Below, piece after piece: positions 41,787-49,751 of a stretch of DNA of 64,000 nt. Below the pieces are notes generated by a model, which searched no databases, was not told the DNA's origin, and saw nothing but the letters and a program-made list of their open reading frames with translations. Location of the stretch: positions 27,796 through 91,795 of the forward strand of contig JBCDCE010000003.1 in assembly GCA_039182515.1 (NCBI GenBank), written 5' to 3'. The translations under genes were made by a program, and so were the position numbers. Positions within the stretch are counted from its first letter, which is position 1; every line of letters starts with the position of its first letter. This stretch comes from JBCDCE01 sp039182515 (GTDB lineage: Bacteria; Pseudomonadota; Alphaproteobacteria; Rhodobacterales; Rhodobacteraceae).

Positions 41787-42148
41787 CCTAAGCGCAACCG
41801 CCCAATCAAGACGCCAATGCACCACAGAACCGCCATCAAAGGCCAGACAACGAACATCGACATTTTGGGAAAGCCCACGCCTTCCAGAAAGCCATAAGAG
41901 AACGTGAGCAAGGCCGTTCCCGCGAGCGAAAGGGCAAGCGCTTCGAATTGGAGTTTGCGTTGCATTTCGTCCAATCCACGGATCGCAAAAACGATGACAC
42001 CGCAGAGAAATGCAGCAGGGAGCATGGGGAGCAGAACCACCACAATACGAAGAGGCTGGCTAACGTCCTGTGAGAGCAGCGTGTTCGAAACAAACAAAGC
42101 GGCGACGTAGGCAATAAGCCCCACGATCATAAGGGAAAACCCGCGCAT
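41783..42148 (-). CDS. Four-segment small membrane protein paired with the XRE regulator
   Basis: A 121-residue protein with four hydrophobic segments (about residues 5-23, 35-57, 72-92 and 98-117). The loop RGLDEMQRKLQFEA between segments 2 and 3 is the most recognisable part and occurs in similar proteins encoded with XRE regulators. The ATG at 42148 follows GGAGAT; the longer reading to 42172 would begin inside the operator. Its function is unknown; possibly it senses the membrane and modifies the action of the XRE protein. Confidence 0.8.
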   Translation of the reverse strand: MRGFSLMIVGLIAYVAALFVSNTLLSQDVSQPLRIVVVLLPMLPAAFLCGVIVFAIRGLDEMQRKLQFEALALSLAGTALLTFSYGFLEGVGFPKMSMFVVWPLMAVLWCIGVLIGRLRLG

Positions 42149-42161
42149 CGGAAATCTCCAT

Positions 42162-42181
42162 ATGTAAAACAAGCTTTACAT
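42162..42181. promoter_or_regulatory. Operator 1 of the XRE/membrane operon
   Basis: ATGTAAA-ACAAGC-TTTACAT, a perfect 7-base inverted repeat with a 6-base spacer, 14 bases before the membrane-protein start and overlapping the -10 box TAATGT of the proposed promoter. Confidence 0.68.
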
Positions 42182-42206
42182 TACATGAACGCCTCGCAGA
42201 TGTAAA
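42178..42206 (-). promoter_or_regulatory. Promoter of the XRE/membrane operon
   Basis: On the minus strand, TTTACA (42206-42201) is a -35 box with one change from consensus. After exactly 17 bases comes TAATGT (42183-42178) as the -10. Both boxes overlap operator copies, one on each side. Confidence 0.55.
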
Positions 42207-42219
42207 GTGTCTTTTACAT
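42200..42219. promoter_or_regulatory. Operator 2 of the XRE/membrane operon
   Basis: ATGTAAA-GTGTCT-TTTACAT has the same arms and spacer length as operator 1, with its centre 38 bases away. It covers the -35 box. Two copies with different spacers but identical arms argue against chance. Confidence 0.68.
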
Positions 42220-42374
42220 TTTGGTAGAGACGCGGCGAAATGCGCAACGGCAGCATATGTGATCTCTCCGCCCCGGTGTCTGAGATCACAGAGATCCGGT
42301 TCTCAATGAGAAAATCCCGTACCTGGCGGGCTTTGGCGAAACTCCCAAGGTGTGAGCCAACAGAGCAAGCCCCT

Positions 42375-42447
42375 GGCCCGGAATTGAGGCACGCAGTGCC
42401 GCCGGGCCGCGCCTGACCTCCCCCAGGGGGGGGCGCTTTGCGGGATT
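42375..42447. repeat. Structured GC-rich intergenic element
   Basis: First a nested hairpin: GGCCCGG with CCGGGCC (42375-42408), and inside it GGCAC with GTGCC. Next to it, GCGCC-tga-CCTCCCCC faces GGGGGGGG-CGC. The 400 bases from 42220 to 42621 hold no gene. The element differs in sequence from the repeat at 6235 and 34046 but has the same GC-rich paired design. It may be a REP-like sequence or a folded RNA. Confidence 0.45.
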
Positions 42448-42621
42448 CGGGAGTATCGAGACCCTTAGAGGCAAATCCCGACGATTAATCGCGTTGAACG
42501 AGGCCTTTCTTACGCCCACCCGAGGTCGGGCGTGGCCCTCTGTGGTGCGTTCAATCTACTGTCCCTTTGCACCCCTCGCGGAGTTCGCTAAGCTAAACTT
42601 CGCAATTAGAGGGCGTTGGCG

Positions 42622-42897
42622 TTGACCTTTCCGGACCCAGAAAATACGGCCGTTTTTACTTCCTCATCAGTTCTTGATGGTTCGGAGTTCATCGGTCTCG
42701 TCGCGCATGACAAAGACGACGGTGCTTGGCAATTTTTGCCTTCGGCAGGTGCTCCATCGCCGAAATCTGCTCGGGTCGTAAGCCTCAGAAGAGTGATAAG
42801 GCTTGACCGTTCAATCTTGGAGCTTGCCGATTTGCAACTTGGTTGGAGAGCCTGGCGCCCCAATAAAACAGCGAATTGGAAGCGCGAACGACTCTAG
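42622..42897 (+). CDS. Small conserved hypothetical protein
   Basis: A 91-residue soluble protein. It contains VLDGSEFIGLVAHDKDDGAWQFLPS and ends with ADLQLGWRAWRPNKTANWKRERL; this pattern (HDxDDGxWQFL and a C-terminal GWxAWR) is found in small bacterial proteins of no known function. The TTG at 42622 is eight bases after AGAGGG and is better placed than the TTG at 42616. It faces the glgX gene across a hairpin region. Confidence 0.7.
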   Translation: MTFPDPENTAVFTSSSVLDGSEFIGLVAHDKDDGAWQFLPSAGAPSPKSARVVSLRRVIRLDRSILELADLQLGWRAWRPNKTANWKRERL

Positions 42898-42918
42898 TTT
42901 GCCTGGCGCTGTCGCGGC

Positions 42919-42934
42919 GGGCCTTTGGCCCTTT
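42919..42934. terminator. Short stem between the small gene and glgX
   Basis: GGGCC-TTT-GGCCC followed by TTT lies in the 71-base gap between two convergent stops. The surrounding GC-rich bases add imperfect pairing. It is a plausible but weak two-way terminator. Confidence 0.45.
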
Positions 42935-42968
42935 GCCCCGCTCCTTCGGCGCTTTCGGGTCTAAAGGG

Positions 42969-45032
42969 CTAACTGCGCTCAACCAGCTGATAGGCGGTTG
43001 TGCTTTGGGCGTGGATATGCGCGATGTCTTGGGCGGGTTCGGTTTCGGTATCGAAGACGCGTTGCCAGTGGCGGTCCTCAGGGGCGTCTGGCAGAGTGAT
43101 ATCTGCAGCGGGGCCTGCGTTAAAAACCGTGTAGAGCGCCCCAAAGCGCGGCAGGTAGCTCGGGGTGCCACGGGCCATACGCATCTCGACGCCCAGGAAC
43201 TTCAGATCGGGTTTGCCCCAGTCGTGATGGGTCATGGGTTTCCCGTCCACACGTCGCCAAAAGAGATCAGGTACACCGTCCACAAAACGGGCTTTGGCAT
43301 GCAGGTAGCGCTGTTGGCCCAAAATTGGATGCGTTCTGCGAAACGCGATAGCTTTCATGCAAAACGATAAGAATTCAGTGTCTGGCATGTCCCAATTCAG
43401 CCATCCTAAAGGGTTGTCTTGGGCATAGGCGTTGTTGTTGCCGCTTTGCGAATTGCCAAATTCGTCACCTGCCAAAATCATCGGTGTGCCTTGGCTAAGC
43501 ATAAGGCTCGCAAACATATTGCGCTTGCGGGCGGCACGTGTGGCGAGGATCTCTGGATCGTCGGTTGGGCCTTCCACACCGCAATTGCCTGAAAAGTTAT
43601 GATCATGCCCGTCGCGGTTTTGCTCGCCGTTGGCCTCGTTGTGCTTGGTTTCGTAGCTCACGACATCCTGCAGGGTGAAGCCGTCATGCGAGGTCAAAAA
43701 GTTGATCGAGGCTCCGGGGCGGCGTCCGTCGTGATCAAAGTGCAGGGCGGAGCCGGTGACACGGCGCGCGAGCTTGCGCACGAGCGTGTTGTCGCCCCGC
43801 CAAAAGCGGCGCATGTCGTCGCGGTATTTGTCGTTCCATTCGGCAAAAGGTGCGGGATATGCGCCCAATTGATAGCCGCCGTAGCCAATGTCCCAAGGCT
43901 CTGCGATCAGCTTCACTTTGTTGAGCACAGGGTCTTGGCGAATGGCGCGGCAAAAGGGTCCGTCGCGATCAAACACACCGCCCGTGCGCGCAAGCGTAGA
44001 GGCCAGATCGAAGCGGAAGCCATCCACATGCATGGTCTCGACCCAATAGCGCAGGGAGTCCATCACCAGGCGGAGCACAAAGGGGTGGTCCATGTTCAGC
44101 GAGTTGCCGCAGCCGGTGGTGTCCGCGTAGTAGCGCTTGTTTTCACCCAGGCGGTAGTAGCTGGCGTTGTCGAAGCCTCGGAAGCTCAGCGTTGGGCCGT
44201 TTTGATCGCCTTCGGCTGTGTGGTTGTAGACCACGTCGAGGATCACTTCGATACCGGCGCTATGAAAGCGCGCGACCATCTTTTGGAACTCGGCGATGCT
44301 TGCGGTGCTCATGTAACGTGGATCTGGAGCAAAGAACCCGTAGGTCATATAGCCCCAATAGTTGCGCAGGCCTTTCTCCACCAAGAAGCGGTCATCGACA
44401 AAAGCCTGGACAGGCAAAAGCTCGATGGCTGTGATGCCCAGCTTTGTAAGATGCTCAAGCATGGGATCAGAGGACATGGCCGCATAGGTGCCCCGGTTGG
44501 GGATGTCGTCGCGCCCCATAGTGAGGCCCTTGACGTGGGCTTCATAAAGGATCGTTTCCGCCCAGGGTCGATTGATCTGAGGAGTGCGGCGCGGGGCGTT
44601 CTCTTCCACAACAACTGAGCGGGGCATAAAGGGCGCGCTGTCGCGCTCATCAAAGCTCAGATCGCCGTCTTTGTGGCCAACCGTGTAGCCATATAGCGCG
44701 TCGTTCCAGATGGGCTGGCCGGTGAGCTGTTTGGAGTAGGGATCAATCAGGAACTTGTTGAGGTTGAAGCGGTGGCCGTCTTCGGGCGCATAGGGGCCAT
44801 CCACGCGGTAGCCGTATTTCTGGCCAGGCCGCAGGCCAGCGACATAGCCGTGCCAGATATGCCCATCACGTTCCGCCAGATCGATGCGGTCAGTCTCTTT
44901 GCCTTCATCATCGCACAGGCAGAGCATGATGCGCCGTGCGTTTTGGGAAAAGACGGCAAAATTCACCCCATCGGCATAGGCCGTGGCGCCCAGCGGATAG
45001 GGGCGGCCCGCTGACAATTGTGGATGGGTCAT
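42969..45032 (-). CDS. glgX: Glycogen debranching enzyme
   Basis: A 687-residue GH13 enzyme with an N-terminal CBM48-like domain (residues 10-110) that removes short branches from glycogen. The catalytic Asp is in VDGFRFDLAST, the acid Glu in LIAEPWDIGYGG, and the third carboxylate in LTSHDGFTLQD. It starts in the ATGA overlap with glgA and is the last gene of the glycogen cluster. In this position it supports breakdown and trimming of the polymer; no glycogen phosphorylase gene is in the window. Confidence 0.94.
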   Translation of the reverse strand: MTHPQLSAGRPYPLGATAYADGVNFAVFSQNARRIMLCLCDDEGKETDRIDLAERDGHIWHGYVAGLRPGQKYGYRVDGPYAPEDGHRFNLNKFLIDPYSKQLTGQPIWNDALYGYTVGHKDGDLSFDERDSAPFMPRSVVVEENAPRRTPQINRPWAETILYEAHVKGLTMGRDDIPNRGTYAAMSSDPMLEHLTKLGITAIELLPVQAFVDDRFLVEKGLRNYWGYMTYGFFAPDPRYMSTASIAEFQKMVARFHSAGIEVILDVVYNHTAEGDQNGPTLSFRGFDNASYYRLGENKRYYADTTGCGNSLNMDHPFVLRLVMDSLRYWVETMHVDGFRFDLASTLARTGGVFDRDGPFCRAIRQDPVLNKVKLIAEPWDIGYGGYQLGAYPAPFAEWNDKYRDDMRRFWRGDNTLVRKLARRVTGSALHFDHDGRRPGASINFLTSHDGFTLQDVVSYETKHNEANGEQNRDGHDHNFSGNCGVEGPTDDPEILATRAARKRNMFASLMLSQGTPMILAGDEFGNSQSGNNNAYAQDNPLGWLNWDMPDTEFLSFCMKAIAFRRTHPILGQQRYLHAKARFVDGVPDLFWRRVDGKPMTHHDWGKPDLKFLGVEMRMARGTPSYLPRFGALYTVFNAGPAADITLPDAPEDRHWQRVFDTETEPAQDIAHIHAQSTTAYQLVERS

Positions 45033-46432
45033 TCCGTCAGATCACCGTACAAACTCGCATAGCGCTGGGCCGACCCTGCCCAATCGACCGGCTGGCTCAT
45101 CGCATTCCGCTGGAGCTTTGCCCAGAGTTTTGGGTCTGCGTAAAGGGTGCAAAGCGTGACCAATGCGTTTCTGAGGCTCTCTGCGGTGATGGGATGAAAA
45201 TTTAATCCCGTTGCTACAGGCTTAGACAGGGCAACGGGGTTGGCGGTGATCACGGTGTCCGCCAGCCCGCCTGTGAGTGCCACGAGCGGCAGCGTGCCAT
45301 AAGCCAGGCCATAAAGCTGCGTGAGCCCACAAGGCTCAAAGCGCGAGGGCACTAGGATCGCATCAGCGCCCGCCATCATCTTATGGGACAGCGGCTCGTC
45401 ATAGCCGATGCGCACAGCCACGTTCGGATGGCCGGAGGCTTTGAGGAAGGCATGCTCTAGGCTCGGATCCCCACTGCCCAAGAGAACCAATTGGCCATCG
45501 CGCTCTAACAGGGCTGGAAGAGCGTCGAGCAACAAATCGAGGCCTTTTTGTTCGGTCAATCGGGAGATCACCACGCAGAGCGGGCCGTCGGACTTCTTGA
45601 GCTTAAAGAGCTTGCGCAGGGCGGTCTTATTGGCGCGTTTGCCGGCGGGCGTAGTGTAGGGCTTGATGTGCGGATCTGTGGCAGGAGACCACGCCTGCGG
45701 ATCAATGCCATTCAGGATGCCCGTGAGCTTATTGCGGCGGTGGCGTAGCAGGCCATCAAGGCCCATCCCGAACTCCGGCATCATCAACTCGCGGGCGTAG
45801 GTGGGCGAAACGGTTGTGATTTGATCGGCATAGACGAGACCCGCCTTAAGCGTGGAGATATTGCCGAAATACTCCAAGCCGTCAGCCGTGAAGTCCTTTG
45901 GGTTCAGGTCGAGATCTTTGAGCATCTCGGGCGGGGAGATGCCTTGGAAGGCGATGTTGTGGATCGTCATCACCGTTTTGGTGGGCAGGCCCTTGGCGCG
46001 AATGTAATAGGGTGCCAGCCCCGCTTGCCAGTCGTGGCAGTGCACCATGTCCGGCACCCAGGCTTTGATCGCCCCGCCTGCGATGGCGGAAGCGGCTTTG
46101 CTGAGGGCTGCAAAGCGTAGCGGGTTGTCCGGCCAATCAAAGCCTTCGGGCGTGAGATAGGGGCTGCCATCACGATCAAAGAGGTCCGGGGCGTCTAAGA
46201 TCAGGAGCGATAGGCCCGCGTGATCTGCCGCCAAAAGGCGCTGGCCTTTGGAGAGCTTTGCAACCTCTTGGCCTTTCACTGCGGCCAACACGTCCCGGTA
46301 GCCCGGCAAAAGCACCTTCATCTCGATGCCCAAAGGCGCCAGAGCGCTTGGCAAGGCCCCTGCCACATCTGCAAGCCCGCCGGTTTTCACCAGGGGCACG
46401 CATTCGGACGTGACAGAAAGCACGTTTGTCAT
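45029..46432 (-). CDS. glgA: Glycogen synthase (ADP-glucose)
   Basis: A 467-residue GT5 glucosyltransferase. The ADP-glucose loop KTGGLADVAGALP is at residues 15-27, and the C-terminal half has the nucleotide-site pattern with SRFEPCGLTQLYGLAYG, including the catalytic Glu. The ATG at 46432 overlaps the stop of glgC; a longer reading of five residues is not needed. It extends the glucan using the ADP-glucose made by GlgC. Confidence 0.95.
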   Translation of the reverse strand: MTNVLSVTSECVPLVKTGGLADVAGALPSALAPLGIEMKVLLPGYRDVLAAVKGQEVAKLSKGQRLLAADHAGLSLLILDAPDLFDRDGSPYLTPEGFDWPDNPLRFAALSKAASAIAGGAIKAWVPDMVHCHDWQAGLAPYYIRAKGLPTKTVMTIHNIAFQGISPPEMLKDLDLNPKDFTADGLEYFGNISTLKAGLVYADQITTVSPTYARELMMPEFGMGLDGLLRHRRNKLTGILNGIDPQAWSPATDPHIKPYTTPAGKRANKTALRKLFKLKKSDGPLCVVISRLTEQKGLDLLLDALPALLERDGQLVLLGSGDPSLEHAFLKASGHPNVAVRIGYDEPLSHKMMAGADAILVPSRFEPCGLTQLYGLAYGTLPLVALTGGLADTVITANPVALSKPVATGLNFHPITAESLRNALVTLCTLYADPKLWAKLQRNAMSQPVDWAGSAQRYASLYGDLTE

Positions 46433-47685
46433 TGAGCGGCTTCCCAAGCAGCCACCATGGGCGCGGTGATGAGCGTGGTGCCTTTCTCGGAGACGCGGAA
46501 GAACTTTGCGTCTTCAACGGGGTCTTCGCCCACAACAAGGCCGCGCGGGATATGCACGCCTCGGTCGATCACACATTTGCGCAGCGTTGCGTTTCGGTTC
46601 ACCACTACGTCGGGTAGCACGACAGCGTGATCAAGCTCCGCATAGGAGTTGGTGTGCACGTTCGTGAACAAGAGCGAGTTGCGCACAATGGTGCCTGAGA
46701 TGATGCAGCCTCCTGAGACCATCGACGAGATCGCCATACCGCGCCTGTCTTTTTCATCATGGATGAATTTCGCGGGCGGAGCGGCCTCGGAATAGGTCCA
46801 AATGGGCCAGTCTTTGTCCCAGAGATCGAGCGTGGGTGTGAAGTCCGTCAGATCGATGTTGGTTTCCCAAAAGGCATCAAGCGTTCCAACGTCGCGCCAG
46901 TAGGCCTCTGCGCCTTTGGCGCGCACACAGCTGTCGGTGAAACGGTGCGCAACGGCTTTGCCGCTTTTGACGATCTCAGGGATCAGATCGCCACCGAAAT
47001 CATGACTGGAATTCTCATCGTCACGGTCTTTGAGGAGAAGCTCACGCAGGAATTTCCAGTCAAAGACGTAGATCCCCATGGAGGCCAGCGCGAGGTTGGG
47101 ATCTTCGGGCGTGGCGGGAGGATCGGCGGGCTTTTCCACAAAAGACGTAATCTGGCCGGACGCATCCGTGGCCATTACGCCAAAGGCGGTGGCATCCATG
47201 CGGGGCACAGTGAGACAGCCCACGGTGACGTCGGCGTTTTGCGACACGTGTTGTTGAAGCATCATCTCGTAGTCCATCTTGTAGATGTGATCGCCCGCCA
47301 GAATGATGATGTAGTCCACCCCGTAGCTGTCGATGATGTCGATGTTTTGGGTCACAGCATCTGCCGTGCCCTTGTACCAGCTGTCGCCGGTGCGCTGGGA
47401 GGCCGGCAGGATATCGAGAAATTCATTGCGTTCCGCGCGGAAAAAGCTCCAGCCGCGCTGGCAATGGCGAATAAGGGAATGGGCTTTGTACTGCGTGGCG
47501 ACAGCCATTTTGCGAATGCCGGAGTTCATCGCATTAGAAAGTGCAAAGTCGATGATCCGGGTCTTGCCGCCAAAATACACCGCGGGTTTCACGCGCAGAT
47601 CGGTGAGTTCTTTGAGCCTCGAGCCCCGGCCACCCGCCAGAACAAAAGCCATGGAGCGTTGTGACAATCGCGATGCAGTTTTCAT
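46429..47685 (-). CDS. glgC: Glucose-1-phosphate adenylyltransferase
   Basis: A 418-residue enzyme that makes ADP-glucose and controls flux into glycogen. The N-terminal GGRGSRLKELTDLRVKPAVYFGGK holds the nucleotide and activator residues; the C-terminal part is a left-handed beta-helix with hexapeptide repeats. It follows GGGAGAGGGACTTT. It lies between glgB and glgA. As in other members of the family it is expected to be allosterically regulated. Confidence 0.95.
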   Translation of the reverse strand: MKTASRLSQRSMAFVLAGGRGSRLKELTDLRVKPAVYFGGKTRIIDFALSNAMNSGIRKMAVATQYKAHSLIRHCQRGWSFFRAERNEFLDILPASQRTGDSWYKGTADAVTQNIDIIDSYGVDYIIILAGDHIYKMDYEMMLQQHVSQNADVTVGCLTVPRMDATAFGVMATDASGQITSFVEKPADPPATPEDPNLALASMGIYVFDWKFLRELLLKDRDDENSSHDFGGDLIPEIVKSGKAVAHRFTDSCVRAKGAEAYWRDVGTLDAFWETNIDLTDFTPTLDLWDKDWPIWTYSEAAPPAKFIHDEKDRRGMAISSMVSGGCIISGTIVRNSLLFTNVHTNSYAELDHAVVLPDVVVNRNATLRKCVIDRGVHIPRGLVVGEDPVEDAKFFRVSEKGTTLITAPMVAAWEAAQ

Positions 47686-47698
47686 AAAGTCCCTCTCC

Positions 47699-49672
47699 CT
47701 AAACGCGTTTTAAAATCAACGTCGCGAGGGGCGGCACCACCAGGGTGATGGAGTGCTCAAACCCGCCCCATGCAGTGGGATCTGTTGTGGCTTGGCCCAT
47801 GTTGCCGCGTCCGCCGCCGCCGTAATGTGTGGCGTCTGTGTTGATCACTTCTTCCCAAGTGCCTGGTTCCGGTGCGCCAAAGCGCATCTCGCGCTCCACA
47901 GGCGTGAAGTTGCAGATCACCATGACAGGCGCATCCCCTTCCTGGCCAAAGCGCGCAAAGGCCGTGACCGAGGCCTCGGGATGGTTGGCGATCCAGACAA
48001 AGCCGCTCTCTTCGCAGTCTTTCGCGTGAAGCGCAGGCGTGTCGCGGTAGACGCGGTTGAGATCGCGCACCAAGTCTTGCAATCCGCGCTGGTTGGGGCC
48101 GTGCAGTGCGTCCCAATCCAAGGCCTCATCGTGGTTCCATTCCTCCCACTGGCCAAACTCGCAGCCCATGAACAAAAGCTTCTTGCCAGGGTGCCCCCAC
48201 ATGTAGCCGTAAAAGGCGCGCAGGTTGGCGAACTGTTCCCATTCCGAGCCTGGCATTTTGCGGATCATCGAGCCTTTGCCGTGCACCACTTCGTCGTGGC
48301 TGATGGGGAGGATGAAGTTCTCGGTGAAGGACCAATCAATTGGGAAGGTCATCAGGTGATGATCATGCGATCGGTGAACTGGGTCTTTTTCCATGTAGCG
48401 GAGCGTGTCGTTCATCCAGCCCATGTTCCACTTATAGCCAAAGCCAAGCCCGCCTGCATGCGCTGGGCTGGTGACGCCTGGAAAAGCGGTGGATTCCTCG
48501 GCCACTGTCATGATGCCAGCGTTTGCACCGTAGGCCAGCGTGTTCATCTCTTTGAGAAAGTCGATGGCTTCATAGTTCTCACGCCCGCCGTCTTTGTTGG
48601 GCACCCAAGCGTCTGCGGCACGGGAGTAGTCGCGATAGAGCATCGAGGCCACGGCATCCACGCGCAGCCCGTCCACGTGGTACTCCTCCAGCCAATAGAG
48701 CGCATTGGCCGTGAGGTAGTTTTTCACCTCGCGGCGCCCGTAGTTGAAAATGGCTGTGTTCCAATCTTGGTGGAAGCCCTCGCGTGGGTCTGCGTGTTCA
48801 TAAAGATGCGTGCCATCGAATTGCGCTAGCCCATGCGCATCGGTGGGAAAGTGCCCAGGCACCCAATCGAGGATCACACCGAGGCCCGCTTGGTGGGCCG
48901 CATCAATGAGATCGCAAAACTCATGCGGTGGGCCAAAGCGAATGGTCGGCGCGTAGAGCCCCACGGGCTGGTAGCCCCAAGATCCGTCAAAAGGAAACTC
49001 GCTCACCGGCATCAGCTCGATATGCGTAAACCCCATGAAACTGACGTAGTCGACCAGCTCCTTTGCCAGTTCCTTATAGCTCATGAAGCGGTCGCCCACG
49101 CGCCGCCAAGAGCCCAGATGCACTTCGTAGATCGAGATCGGTTGGTCGCGGCGGTTGCGCTGGGCTTGGTCCGCCATCCAGGCGTCGTCGTGCCAACCGT
49201 AGCCTGTTATGTCGCGGATCACGGAGGCATTGGCGGGCGGGTGCTCACTGCCAAAGCCAAAGGGGTCTGCTTTCCAAAGCGCTTCGCCATTGGCGGCTGT
49301 GATGTGGTATTTGTAAGCTTGGCCCTCGTGGGCCTCAGGCACAAAGGCTTCCCAAACGCCTGTATGGCCCGAAGGGCGCATGGCATGCTGGGCGGGTTGC
49401 CAGCCATTGAAATCGCCCACAACACTGACAGCTTGAGCATCCGGTGCCCAAACCGCAAAGGCCGTTCCCGTGTCGCTGGTATGCGAACCTAACACCTGCC
49501 AGAGCTTTTGGTGCTTGCCTTCCCCAATCAGGTATTGATCAAGCTCGCCAATATGGCTTGGCGCCACGGAGGAGGTTGGGGCAGGGGGTTGCGCTTGCGG
49601 CGCATTGGAAGGTTTTTTCGATGTCCGACGCGCCTTTGGCGCGGGTGTGTTGGTGCCCATAAACTTGACCAT
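47699..49672 (-). CDS. glgB: 1,4-alpha-glucan branching enzyme
   Basis: A 657-residue GH13 enzyme from the ATG at 49672. A 40-residue Pro/Ala/Lys-rich tail precedes the CBM48 domain (SDTGTAFAVWAPDAQAVSVVGDFNGW is its core, described here in parts). Catalytic residues lie in VDGLRVDAVASML (Asp), TVAEESTAFP (Glu) and SHDEVVHGKGS (Asp). The start is uncertain: no ribosome binding site is evident, ATG 49660 is also possible, and the frame stays open into the upstream gene up to 49789. Confidence 0.92.
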   Translation of the reverse strand: MVKFMGTNTPAPKARRTSKKPSNAPQAQPPAPTSSVAPSHIGELDQYLIGEGKHQKLWQVLGSHTSDTGTAFAVWAPDAQAVSVVGDFNGWQPAQHAMRPSGHTGVWEAFVPEAHEGQAYKYHITAANGEALWKADPFGFGSEHPPANASVIRDITGYGWHDDAWMADQAQRNRRDQPISIYEVHLGSWRRVGDRFMSYKELAKELVDYVSFMGFTHIELMPVSEFPFDGSWGYQPVGLYAPTIRFGPPHEFCDLIDAAHQAGLGVILDWVPGHFPTDAHGLAQFDGTHLYEHADPREGFHQDWNTAIFNYGRREVKNYLTANALYWLEEYHVDGLRVDAVASMLYRDYSRAADAWVPNKDGGRENYEAIDFLKEMNTLAYGANAGIMTVAEESTAFPGVTSPAHAGGLGFGYKWNMGWMNDTLRYMEKDPVHRSHDHHLMTFPIDWSFTENFILPISHDEVVHGKGSMIRKMPGSEWEQFANLRAFYGYMWGHPGKKLLFMGCEFGQWEEWNHDEALDWDALHGPNQRGLQDLVRDLNRVYRDTPALHAKDCEESGFVWIANHPEASVTAFARFGQEGDAPVMVICNFTPVEREMRFGAPEPGTWEEVINTDATHYGGGGRGNMGQATTDPTAWGGFEHSITLVVPPLATLILKRV

Positions 49673-49751
49673 AGGGTGTTTTAGCCGTTTGTCAGGCGTG
49701 TTTTCTGCGTGCGGGGCATTTTCACATAGAGCCCCGCCCGCAAAGATGGCC

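Noticed and set aside
43599..44618. A 339-codon plus-strand frame inside glgX
   Set aside because: The GlgX catalytic motifs on the minus strand are decisive; this is a shadow frame.
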